Origin: Mya arenaria
Lineage: Eukaryota > Mollusca > Bivalvia > Myida > Myidae
Direction of reading: 5' to 3'
DNA: 64,000 nucleotides
Assembly: GCF_026914265.1 (NCBI RefSeq)
Contig: NC_069133.1
Location: forward strand, 49,784,182-49,848,181
Position numbers and translations under genes: made by a program. Position 1 is the first letter of the stretch; each line of letters starts with the position of its first letter. Below the pieces are notes generated by a model. The model worked only from the letters and a program-made list of their open reading frames with translations, was not told the origin of the DNA and searched no databases. This document shows, piece after piece, positions 48,988 to 60,600 of the stretch.

Positions 48988-51060
48988 ATGGTGCGCCAGA
49001 AGTTGTCTCTTGGGCGGTATACCAGAAAAACAAAACATCGACGGTTTCGGACATCAGGTACTTGCTATGTACTACATCTATCAAATGTTTCTAAGCGCAA
49101 ATGGACCAAAACACCAATTAAGTCTCCCTACAAGAGCCCGTTATACACAGCTCGGCATTTTTCACCTGCAAAGACAAAAGTGAAAGTCGCCCGTCCTCTA
49201 TTTGGACCGTCTATTGAATGCCTGACAGATGCGGAAAGTTCATCAATGGATAATGCTGACCTTGAACTAATTTTGCCAAATCTGCCAGAGGAAAACAGTT
49301 CAGTGCCAGAGGAATACTACAATTCAGTGCTAGAAGAAAACAGTTCAGTGCCAGAGGAATACTACAATTCAGTGCTAGAAGAAAACAGTTCAGTGCCAGA
49401 GGAATACTACAATTCAGTGCTAGAAGAAAACAGTTCAGTGCCAGAGGAATACTACAATTCAGTGCTAGAAGAAAACAGTTCAGTGCCAGAGGAATACTAC
49501 AATTCAGTGCTAGAAGAAAACAGTTCAGTGCCAGAGGAATACTACAATTCAGTGCTAGAAGAAAACAGTTCAGTGCCAGAGGAATACTACAGTTCAGTGC
49601 TAGAAGAAAACAGTTCAGTGCCAGAGGAATACTACAGTTCAGTGCTAGAAGAAAACAGTTCAGTGCCAGAGGAATACTACAATTCAGTGCTAGAAGAAAA
49701 CAGTTCAGTGCCAGAGGAATACTACAATTCAGTGCTAGAAGAAAACAGTTCAGTGCCAGAGGAATACTACAGTTCAGTGCTAGAAGAAAACAGTTCAGTG
49801 CCAGAGGAATACTACAATTCAGTGCTAGAAGAAAACAGTTCAGTGCCAGAGGAATACTACAATTCAGTGCTAGAAGAAAACAGTTCAATGCCAGAGGAAT
49901 ACTACAGTTCAGTGCTAGAAGAAAACAGTTCAGTGCCAGAGGAATACTACAATTCAGTGCTAGAAGAAAACAGTTCAGTGCCAGAGGAATACTACAATTC
50001 AGTGCTAGAAGAAAACAGTTCAGTGCCAGAGGAATACTACAATTCAGTGCTAGAAGAAAACAGTTCAGTGCCAGAGGAATACTACAGTTCAGTGCTAGAA
50101 GAAAACAGTTCAGTGCTAGAGGAATACTACAATTCAGTGCTAGAAGAAAACAGTTCAGTGCTAGAGGAATACTACAATTCAGTGCTAGAAGAAAACAGTT
50201 CAGTGCCAGAGGAATACTACAGTTCAGTGCTAGAAGAAAACAGTTCAGTGCCAGAGGAATACTACAATTCAGTGCTAGAAGAAAACAGTTCAGTGCCAGA
50301 GGAATACTACAATTCAGTGCTAGAAGAAAACAGTTCAGTGCCAGAGGAATACTACAATTCAGTGCTAGAAGAAAACAGTTCAGTGCCAGAGGAATACTAC
50401 AATTCAGTGCTAGAAGAAAACAGTTCAGTGCCAGAGGAATACTACAGTTCAGTGCTAGAAGAAAACAGTTCAGTGCCAGAGGAATACTACAGTTCAGTGC
50501 TAGAAGAAAACAGTTCAGTGCCAGAGGAATACTACAATTCAGTGCTAGAAGAAAACAGTTCAGTGCCAGAGGAATACTACAATTCAGTGCTAGAAGAAAA
50601 CAGTTCAGTGCCAGAGGAATACTACAGTTCAGTGCTAGAAGAAAACAGTTCAGTGCTAGAGGAATACTACAGTTCAGTGCTAGAAGAAAACAGTTCAGTG
50701 CCAGAGGAATACTACAGTTCAGTGCTAGAAGAAAACAGTTCAGTGCCAGAGGAATACTACAATTCAGTGCTAGAAGAAAACAGTTCAGTGCCAGAGGAAT
50801 ACTACAATTCAGTGCTAGAAGAAAACAGTTCAGTGCCAGAGGAATACTACAATTCAGTGCTAGAAGAAAACAGTTCAGTGCCAGAGGAATACTACAATTC
50901 AGTGCTAGAAGAAAACAGTTCAGTGCCAGAGGAATACTACAATTCAGTGCTAGAAGAAAACAGTTCAGTGCCAGAGGAATACTACAATTCAGTGCTAGAA
51001 GAAAACAGTTCAGTGCTAGAGGAATACAATTCAGCGCCAGAGGAAAATACTGCTGGTTAG
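48988..51060 (+). CDS. acidic 15-residue-repeat protein (coding minisatellite)
   Basis: A single coding exon of 690 codons follows an acceptor at 48968-48969. Residues 1-100 or so are basic and unique (MVRQKLSLGRYTRKTKHRRF, then SPYKSPLYTARHFSPAKTK), followed by a Ser/Asp linker. The rest is 38 copies of ENSSVPEEYYNSVLE (45 bp) and a degenerate last unit, ending EENTAG. Each unit splits into related 7- and 8-residue halves. No signal peptide or membrane segment is seen. The repeat is strongly acidic and tyrosine-rich and is probably disordered. Variants among copies are only N/S, P/L and one V/M. I do not recognise the family. The unique basic head open on this strand, the splice signals and the acidic repeat favour plus-strand coding, although the array is open on both strands. 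Confidence 0.6.
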   Translation: MVRQKLSLGRYTRKTKHRRFRTSGTCYVLHLSNVSKRKWTKTPIKSPYKSPLYTARHFSPAKTKVKVARPLFGPSIECLTDAESSSMDNADLELILPNLPEENSSVPEEYYNSVLEENSSVPEEYYNSVLEENSSVPEEYYNSVLEENSSVPEEYYNSVLEENSSVPEEYYNSVLEENSSVPEEYYNSVLEENSSVPEEYYSSVLEENSSVPEEYYSSVLEENSSVPEEYYNSVLEENSSVPEEYYNSVLEENSSVPEEYYSSVLEENSSVPEEYYNSVLEENSSVPEEYYNSVLEENSSMPEEYYSSVLEENSSVPEEYYNSVLEENSSVPEEYYNSVLEENSSVPEEYYNSVLEENSSVPEEYYSSVLEENSSVLEEYYNSVLEENSSVLEEYYNSVLEENSSVPEEYYSSVLEENSSVPEEYYNSVLEENSSVPEEYYNSVLEENSSVPEEYYNSVLEENSSVPEEYYNSVLEENSSVPEEYYSSVLEENSSVPEEYYSSVLEENSSVPEEYYNSVLEENSSVPEEYYNSVLEENSSVPEEYYSSVLEENSSVLEEYYSSVLEENSSVPEEYYSSVLEENSSVPEEYYNSVLEENSSVPEEYYNSVLEENSSVPEEYYNSVLEENSSVPEEYYNSVLEENSSVPEEYYNSVLEENSSVPEEYYNSVLEENSSVLEEYNSAPEENTAG
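49290..51060 (+). repeat. 45-bp tandem repeat, 38 full copies
   Basis: Unit begins GAAAACAGTTCAGTGCCAGA and is 45 bp, a multiple of three, so the array stays open in the coding frame and on the other strand. Copies differ at only a few sites (AAT/AGT, CCA/CTA, one GTG/ATG). The near-identity points to recent expansion or continuing homogenisation. Confidence 0.97.
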
Positions 51061-51062
51061 GT

Positions 51063-51178
51063 TTAAAAGAAGAGTTAGTGTTTTCCTCTGTCACTGAACT
51101 GTTTTCTTCAAGAAGTGAAATGTTTTCTAGCACTGAACTATTTTCCTCTGGCACTGAATTGTATTCTTTGATTGGGGT
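51063..51178 (-). repeat. inverted copies of the 45-bp repeat halves after the stop codon
   Basis: Read on the minus strand, this stretch gives about four 18-21 nt half-units of the upstream array (e.g. GAATACAATTCAGTGCCAGA), in opposite orientation. Spacing is irregular and divergence higher than in the main array. Together with the last plus-strand repeats it forms an interrupted inverted repeat centred near 51060. Confidence 0.8.
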
Positions 51179-54100
51179 GAGTTGTGGTGTTGTTGTTGTT
51201 GTTTGGTCCGAAGAAACAAAACACATAAGAGTAAAGCTTCAAATATGGTATATTATACCACCGACCAATATATACCAATTAGACATTAAAAGGAATAACC
51301 GACCATCAAGCGCATTCAATGTACATGGTTTATTTTCTTTCATTGACATGCATCTGAATAAGTTCTTAGTAAATATTTTATTTTAAGTAAATGTGTTTTA
51401 TTTCTAAAGATGCACAGATGATTTCAAAGCATACGACATTAAAACTGCTGTCTATTACCGAAGCGATTTTCTTTTCACCTTCATATAGCACTGGTTAAAA
51501 GTATGACAAAACGGGGTTAATATGGATTTAGATTTCAGCAATGATATTATTTTAAGTGAAAACCTATCTGCATGTTTAGGCCGGGAGTATTGTTGTCAGC
51601 GATTTTATGTATCAAAATAAATTATACGAATGTAATGATGTACGATTTGGATGTCTTGTATTACTATTTCAACTAGATTGTCTGAAATGAAAGTGTAGTA
51701 CTCAATTTTACGATTTGAAACGCTTTAAAAATATTTTGAACACTACACACCAAAACGTGTGTAGTAATAGTAGTAGTAGTAGTAGTGGTGAGGGCTGTTA
51801 AAGCCTCAATTGTGGCGCTTGAGTCCCCCCCCCTTCCTCCTCCTTAAAAAGCACCCCACCTATTTATTTTTTTTAGTTTGGTACAGGTTTGTTTGCTTTG
51901 TTTTTATCCTTTTTCAACAAAATTTCAGTTATATAAGGACATTGCTGAGCATCGCTGCAGTTAGGTGGTGTGTCATTGCCAGTTTGGATGTCATTCGTCA
52001 CACACCTTCCGAAAGCAAAACATATTGATAATGAAATGTGACAATATTGACCTGCTTCAGCATCTCAAAAACATTTCTCTGCCATTCTTCAAGAAGTAAA
52101 GTTAGGAATAATTTATAAACTGTACAAATGGCAACAGACCCAGGTTTCAGTCCCAGTTTAAAAGTAAGTCACATTTTGTCAGGCACCAGCCTATGTCAGA
52201 ACTCCCAGTATTTTATATTTCCTTTCAATACTAGTAGTATGTTTGCCCTGCTGCTATTTTATTTAAAATATTTTTTTATGATTGCATCTGACAACATGAC
52301 AAGTGTAATGGGTCATGCCTCATGCAGTGGTGGGTGGGGTATATTGAAATTAGACCGGCATTCAATCTCATGTGTGGGAAAACTTGTACTATTATCCAGA
52401 GACATTTTGTTCCATTGTATATACCTTACTCTGAAGAGCGAAAAGTCGGAGAATTTCCCGATAAATTGTACGACAGGAATATCGTACAGCTGTTCTTCAT
52501 ACAAACGGGTCCATGGCCCCTTGTCGTATGTTGACATGTCAATCTCGAATACAGATCCCGGCTCGAACAAAAACATTATCTCTACATGTTCGAAACTCAT
52601 CTTGGGTGTTATGAGCTTAAACTTCCGACGTTCTGGAGTGGGTTTTTTCCGCAAGTCGCACAAAAAAACAGTAGGGTCGGCGATATTTTCCAGGTAGGGT
52701 CGGTGACTTGAACCACACAATTTATTTTTTAGGCCTTATATGAATCGACGCATTGAAACGTGTTACAGGTAGCACAAATTTAATTGCATACTGTTAACAT
52801 TTCAAATTGATAACGTAAAAATGTATATCTTAAACATATCTGATGAGAAATAAATCAAGATCGGACATCGGATATTGAACATATATATATTAGATACTAC
52901 TAATATGTGACAGCCAATACGAGAACAGGGGTATGACAATCGCGAACATGAATTCAAACTCGTTCTCTTTTTACGTTAAATTGTGTGTGTGTGGGGGGGG
53001 TCTGTTTTAGGGGGGAGTCGGGGTCTCCACCTCCACAAGAAAGCGTATACAATTTTCACTACCAAAATTGAAAACAAACACGATACACAACGCCACAAGA
53101 CAACAAACTTCAGGACAACACTATACGTATTACGCAACTTTTTAAATATCGCATGGGTGATTGTTGGGGTTCCACTTTGGAACGGCCAAAGAAATCTGGG
53201 CAAGAATTCACTGGGCGGTTATACCTGTTTACGAGCTCTCGACCTCACACTGGGTCAAAAATGTATCAATACGTTCACAATTTAACATAAAGATATAAGC
53301 TACATCGGTTTCAGCATCAACCTTAAGGCAATTAAATATCAAACGAATTGTGTCAAACTGACTAGTAAATAAGCGTTATCCTCCAAGGTACGATGCAATC
53401 ATACCGATCATAATTATAGCCTTATAATGATTGATTTATTGAACAAATTATGAGGTAAAAGGAAACAAAAGGAGAATGTGTACCCTATACTTGGCATTCT
53501 GGCTCAAATTTTATCAAAGTTCTTAAGCGAAACTAGTTTAATTAGCTTATTTGATTTCTTACTTAAGTCTTGATTTTACGAAATAACGTTGTATTGTTAT
53601 AAGATACAAGGGCGACAACTGCCATGATCATGGTGTCTTATTACCGTCTGTAGGCCGCAGTATCTTCCCTTGACTATTTTGTTAATTAATAACTTGTCAC
53701 TACTAAAGGTAAAATGCCCGAGGATGCGGAAATAGATGCTTGACAATCGAACGTTTGTTTAGGATATGAAAAGTATGACAGATCTATTCTAATCAATGTG
53801 TTAATATTTGTTCAGTGTTTCTTGGAATTTGTTAAATGATAAGCCGTTAGATAGACTTTCGACTTAATCTTACGCGAATAGCCAATGAATTTAAAGAAAA
53901 TTGTCTTCTGATGACTTATTAGATAAAACACGTGTTTGAATTATTTGTTGGCTGACTCATAATGTTTGTGTTAGTGTAGCATGTGTTAAATACTGGAAAA
54001 GAAGATAGTGTCGTGGCTTATTTTTGTTTGTGTTTCTGTGGATTTTTAATTAATTAATGACATACGAATACTGATTTTAGTAATATATGTGATTGCATCT

Positions 54101-54620
54101 GACGTCACGCGCCTGGAAATAAGAGGAAATGACGTCATAGTCAACATGGCCGTAAAGTGATATATAAAATATGTAAACAAAAATACAAAACTGAAGAATT
54201 TCTATGATATTTTTAGGCAATCCATGTAACTTAATACTAGACTTTACTTATTTATTACTTATTTTTCAATATTGTTTATGAAGTCTAAAGCCATTTTACT
54301 CACAGAAGCGGCGTAATATTAAACCACGATTTATTTCTAAAATGTGTTTATTGATAAATAGCTTTATTCTAGTTTTAATATTATAGTGCAGCCTATTTAT
54401 TCCGATTGTATTAGTATTGTACACGATATACGTAGAATACTTAATAGTGCGTGTAGATGCGAACTACGTACAGTAGAGTGATTTAATACGAATCGTTGTG
54501 TTTGCTAGTTGTGGGCTTTAAATACCAAATATTTTTGATACTTAGGACTAGAGGATTCATTGTCACTCCAGTATTGTACTGACACTCAAACTGCGCTGTG
54601 GTTTACCAGTGGAATTGGAA
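51179..54620. other. spacer between the repeat-protein and SOD-like genes
   Basis: It holds a possible poly(A) signal (AATAAA near 51616), a short (TAG)n run at 51763-51786 and a 135-codon minus-strand frame at 52313-52720 of unknown nature. The promoter of the SOD-like gene should lie at the right end. Confidence 0.4.
54100..54137. promoter_or_regulatory. two CRE-type octamers upstream of the SOD-like gene
   Basis: TGACGTCA at 54100-54107 and 54130-54137, about 500 bp before the first coding exon. This is the consensus CRE palindrome bound by CREB/ATF factors. Further copies lie inside the gene. Confidence 0.4.
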
Positions 54621-57600
54621 ATGTTTACAAACTGGCAATGGATGTTCGTGCTACTAATAGGTAAACTATTTAAACTCTTCATTTTATTAATATAACAGTA
54701 TGCGAAGTTTGCAGAAAATATTAATGTTAGTATAATTATATCATTTCCTTATATACAAGATGCATATTTTTATTTGAATAGCCACATTATTATTGAGTGA
54801 CACAGTGTGTGGATTGTTGGGATATGTATGGCATAGTAAAATACAGTACTTAGATATAAATGCAATTAATTTAAATCGCAAACACAGGTTGATGCCAAAT
54901 TATAAGCACTTATATCAGTGACTAAGTCCCACTTAATTTTCAGGACGTACACACTTAAATAGATAAAATCGCAAATGCGTTGATTCATTAATATGAATGA
55001 CTAATAGTAATAATCACCATCATGTATAGGATGTTAGGAGTGTTTCTTATTGACTTGCGAGACATAAACCACATGTTGTCGATCCATTTTGACATGAGCA
55101 ACATCTGGTAAAACTGCGCGCATTGTTGTTCAAATGCATGAGAAAACAACCTTTGAAGATTTTACGATCAATCATGAGCTTTATCATACACATTTACTTC
55201 AGTACACAAACGATCAATCTTAAGAAAAATAAAGTTATGCTCGTTCTGACAGTATTTTGATCGAAAAACAAGCATTTTTATGTACACGTGCAGTGGCACA
55301 GCTATATATATATCCTTGTAGGCCTGGGCATACACCTTCATTGAAAAATGCTTAAATTTCAACAACCAAATACAATAAAAACTAATAGCTACACAGATAA
55401 AAGTTTGTTTTATTTTAACCCTGGCAAGTTTGGTGTTTATTCAAACTACGTGCACCCTGTTAACACCCTGTTTTGCGTGGTTTTATTGTGATCATTGCAA
55501 GTATAATTGAGTGTGTGTAATGTGCATATAAAAGTCCCCATACTCACAAAGAATCATAAGGCCTACACGGTTTTTAGGCCCTAGCTACGCCCCTGATTAC
55601 GTATAAATTGAAAGAGGACTGTGTGTATTTAACATGATAATTTTCTAGACAAAAATTAGTTCGCAATATGGATGTCTCTTTCGCAATATAAAAAGTCCGA
55701 CCCATCGCCCCTAATGGTTTCATGCAATTTATTTCAGAGCAGTTAAGAAACATGATTTTATCTTCACGAAAATATGATCATACAATTTAAAGAAAATGAA
55801 GCTTCATGCCCGTGAAAACTTGCTTTCTTTTTTGCAAATACCACCTGTGAATTCAAACCGAAAGACTAGCTGTGGTTAATTACCTGAATCAGAGGAATAC
55901 ATCTAAGTTAAGTTTGCATCAAAATTGTTTTATGCAAAGACATCTATTGATCTTAATTTACATTTCTCGCCATAAGGTCAGCGAATATTCAATGGGATGC
56001 TTTAAATCTATCTGAACTGAGATTAGGTATCCACAACTACCATGTTTGTTTAAGCGATGTACTCATGTTTAAGTCGTATTAAACGTCTGTTCAGTTGAGC
56101 CAGACCAGTAATATTTTCATTTTGAATGTACTTTATTATTCTACTGTCTATTGTAAAAATAAACGCTAATATAGTTTTCCCTTTTATATGTAAACGCAGT
56201 AATCATAAGTAATCTCATTAGGTTAGATCTCGCTGATAAAAAACAATTCGATATTGGTACTGGATCTATAAATAAAACATCCAATTAAGATCAAGTATTT
56301 GTCCCTCTGAAGTTCTTTTTGACAAATACATATTTTAAAAATGCACTATTATTCCTAAAAAGATTTACCACAATTGATACGATTGTTTTAATATACCAGA
56401 AAAGGGTGAGTAAATGTCGAAAACAATGGTTCTTAATATAAAGGATAAGGAGTTTCATTTGAAAAAAAATGTGCAGCCAGAAAACACGATATTTCTACCT
56501 AATGAAACTAAAGTAGATTACAGCTATCTGTTAGTATTCACCTATCATTTAAAAAAAAATGCATTTTCAGCTATTCAATACACGGTTACAATCGTGTTAT
56601 CAGTAATTGTTATTTTCCATAAATGCATTATTAAGTAAGTTGTTAAAGGTTTATCACTTAAAATGTATGTTTGTTATGCATGTTTATTCATTGATTTTGA
56701 ATAAGAGTGTCACTTTAAAACTTCGTCCACTGAGAGTCTTTAAATGGCTTCAAATGATACCAGAATATATATCAATATGGGGTTAATTAATGATTATTGG
56801 TACAATTATTAAAAACCTAACCTGCTTATTAAAAACTAATAATTGTTTCCGCCCTCGTGTGTGTCCTTGACTTCTTATAATACTAGCAAATAATGTTTGA
56901 AATTTGTATTTGCATTAAGGTAGATAGGTAGGAAACTGCATTAAACGGTGGGTGTTTTACGAAGATTTAGCAGCTTTTTCCGTTCAACATTTAACGAGGA
57001 CGGCATATCACTTTTCCCACCAAGGAAATGCAAACAAAGCATAGATTTGATTTCTTTATTGTCATATTGATTTATCGTGAAGTGACTAAATTACATAAAT
57101 ATTTTCTAAAACCGTATTTAAACTTACAAAAAAAGAGGGTTTTTTTAATCAGAATGATACCTAAACGTCGCCAGAGCTAAGAGGAAAATATATTTTCATA
57201 TCTTTCCTTTTAATAAGTTTACATTTTTCTTATTTACGACCTCGATGACTGTTTGCGGACAGCAGGAAATGTGAGGTTGGTTTATATAAACTACATAGAT
57301 AAATATCAGAACAAGTACATGTGTACTACTGTACTACATAAACCATAATTGTATAACCGTTAATGTATAGCACCAATGTAATTTGGTTGTTGTGTGTTTG
57401 TTGTATTAGTGATACATTTTGTTCAAACTCATAAAGCTGATGCATATCAGTGTGAATCTATCCTACTTTAGGGATTTTTTGGAAGTGTTTCCACCGCATC
57501 TCCCTGTTAAAATACATAAAACAATTGGAAATAAACATGTATTGACTTTTTAATGCATAGAATATACTGTATTAGAGCTTGCCTTTCAAAGATCTTGTTT

Positions 57601-60600
57601 ATTTTTCAAGAAGTACATTGCTTTTTTATTGATTCACGTAAACTGCGTTCACTGAATTGGGAAAATATTATGATTTTTGGGGAAAATGGACACCTTTTTC
57701 GCAAGGGGAAACAGCCTTTAGAAGGCAGTACAATGCACCAAAAAATCACAATTCTTTTCGGGAAGTAAGTCGGGGATTCTCTGCTTGAGCTTAAAAAATA
57801 CAATTGGTTCGGGTCACCCAGCCCAACCTATGAAATAGTACCGTACCGTCGTTTAAGTCAGTTGTCACAAAAAATGTTATATAAAGATGTACCCTTTACT
57901 TTCATATAAGATTTACCACAATTAATAAATTAATCAAAACATTAACAACATAACACATTAGAATAGGACTGCTCAAAAATCAAAATGAGATGAGCGGTCC
58001 GGCACGGCGTTCGTGGCGTCCGAAGTTCCATGTTGACGAAAAGCTGGCATCACCATGAAAAAATTTGCTACAGAACCAATAACGTAATGCACCAGTCAAT
58101 TGCAACCACGGCCCCACGGAAATGGGCCGCGTTTTGAACTTCCAGGTGGCCCCGCAGTGTCGAGTGAATGCGGTGGTTTTGTTTTCGCACATCAAATAGC
58201 GGGGAATGGGCCTAACCTAGGTATCCCGGGGTGCGGTGGCATTTGGCGGGGACTTTACCAGAAGATTGTCCCCGCGCAGGGCGGAGATTTTACCCAGGAT
58301 TGGCTGGGCCGAAAGTCAAATTCCCGGCTATTCCCCGGACCTGGGGGCCGTTGTAACAATTGTCTGGTGCAAAAGAAACACTTCTAATTTCAAGTGCAAA
58401 TAAATATACACTTGGGGTACTTATTCCTTTGTTAACAAAGTAGTTTTTGATACAGAAATGTTCTCGTTTTTAATAGGTGTGTCAAGTTGCGCGGCCGAGA
58501 CAACACTTATGGCGCGCTACCAAATGAGCGGCGTCACTGGGGCTATCACGTTTCGACAACAGACGGCCGGAGATGACGTCACGGTCGAACTTAACTTGGA
58601 GGGCTTGGAAAACGCCGCCTACACTCTTGAGCTCCATGAGTTCCGCGTAAATTTTGACACACCCGACCGATGTGGTAATGACGTCATCGGTAGCATGTAA
58701 GTGACGTCATGTTTGCTATATTTACACCTCAACTTCCATTCCTTAAATGAACTGCCTTTCGGCAATTGCGTTCATCAATCGATGAACGCAACATCTTCGG
58801 ATATGTTTGGATCGTAATTCATTGCATAACAATATACATGAAAGCTATTGATCTTGTTATTGGTTGTATTGTGTCTGCAGGTCCCGTAAAATATAGATCA
58901 ACATTTTTAAAAGTGTTCGTTTATTATATTTTAAATACATTGGTACCAGAAGTGTTTCAATTTTACGTTTTAAAGTGATTTCAAGTGGTTGATCTTTTCC
59001 CGCGTTATTGTGACGTCATTTGAAAAAATGTTTCTGGTTATAGTCGGGTCGTTCTATTAACAGAATGGGTAAGAACGGATATACTGAAAGGTTTTCTTAA
59101 ATGAAATGAAGTACTTTTTTAACAATTCTTGAATGAAATAATGAACTATTGGTGTAAATATAAGGAATGAATTGCCTTCGGACTCCACACACATTGACCA
59201 ACCCAATTGCGTTAATACCCCGATAATGACATCAACCCCGCAATTCATTCCTTAAATAATAATACAATGTTAACGTAAACTGTTTTTAGCTTATTGTTTA
59301 AAAACTATATAAAAAAATGACTTCAGCGATTGGGCAGTCAGGTAAAAAGGCCTGTCTTGAACATGTTTTTCAATTGATTCGTACATTTCGATTCGACTTA
59401 ATTTCAACACTTAATTCTACCCGCTTTTTTGCGTTGTAATTCAAGTTTGCTGAATATGTAATTACTTTGTCCGTGTATAACTACTTATTTAAATGCACTT
59501 CTATATTACGGTCTAATGTTACTGATTTTATGACGAAAACAGTTGTATTGAACATTAAATGATACAGGACATCTTATGAGTTATTGAAACTAGTTAAAAA
59601 AGATATGAAAAATATATGTTTTCAATGCTTTTTTAGCTTGCGTTTTTTTATATCGAATAAAAAAGTCGAGGTTTTGTGGTGTCGGTGTCGTCGGTATGCA
59701 AAAACTTCAATCTTGGCCATTACTCAAAGATTGTTCAAAATATTAGCATGAAACTTGTTACACATGTTGTCAGAGGCAAAATACGCACCTGCACAGCAAT
59801 GCCCATAACCTTTCCCCTTTTGGACTGAATAAAAACTGACAAGTGTTGGCGTTCGCTGTGCAACGTTCATGTTGAGCGATCTGCGATGGTCTTCTTTTGC
59901 GACAGGCCCCAATTTCTCGAAACTTCTTAAGCTTAACAGGCTTAAGTCGCTTATTTCAATTAGCCAAAATACATACTTCAATTGAGTTTTGATAAATGAA
60001 AAATGGTTTAATGTAATTAACATATAGATAATTCCTATGTAAAGTATAAAAACTTTCAAAGAAGTAAATATCATACAAATTAATTAAAAACAAAAATAGT
60101 GAGTTTAGCTTAATCCTGTTATAAGGGACTTAAGAAGTTTCGAGAAATTGGGGCCAGGTCTGCGATGCTCTTCTTAAGCGACTTATGACGTTCTTATTTA
60201 GCGACCTGCGACGTTCCTTAATAGCGACCTGCGATGTTTTTGTTTAGCGACCTGCGACATTCTTGTTTCAATAGCGACCTGCGATATTTTTGTTTAGCGA
60301 CCTGCGACATTCTTGTTTTAATAACGACCTGCGATGTATTTGTTTAGCGACATGCGACGTTCTTTACTAGCGATCTGCGATGTTTTTGTTTAGCGACATG
60401 CGATGTTTTTGTTTAGCGACTTGCGACATTCTTGTTTTAATAGCGACCTGCGATGTTTTTGTTTAGCGACTTGCGACATTCTTGTTTTAATAGCGACCTG
60501 CGATGTTTTTGTTTAGCGACCTGCGATGTTCTTGCTTAGCGACCTACGACGTTCTTTTTAGCGACCTACGACGTTCATCTGTAGCGACCTGCGATGTTTT

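Noticed and set aside
49211-51226. 671-codon minus-strand frame across the repeat array (LALNCSIPLALNCFL repeats)
   Set aside because: The 45-bp unit is a multiple of three and lacks stops on either strand, so the antisense frame is a by-product. The splice signals and unique basic head are on the plus strand.
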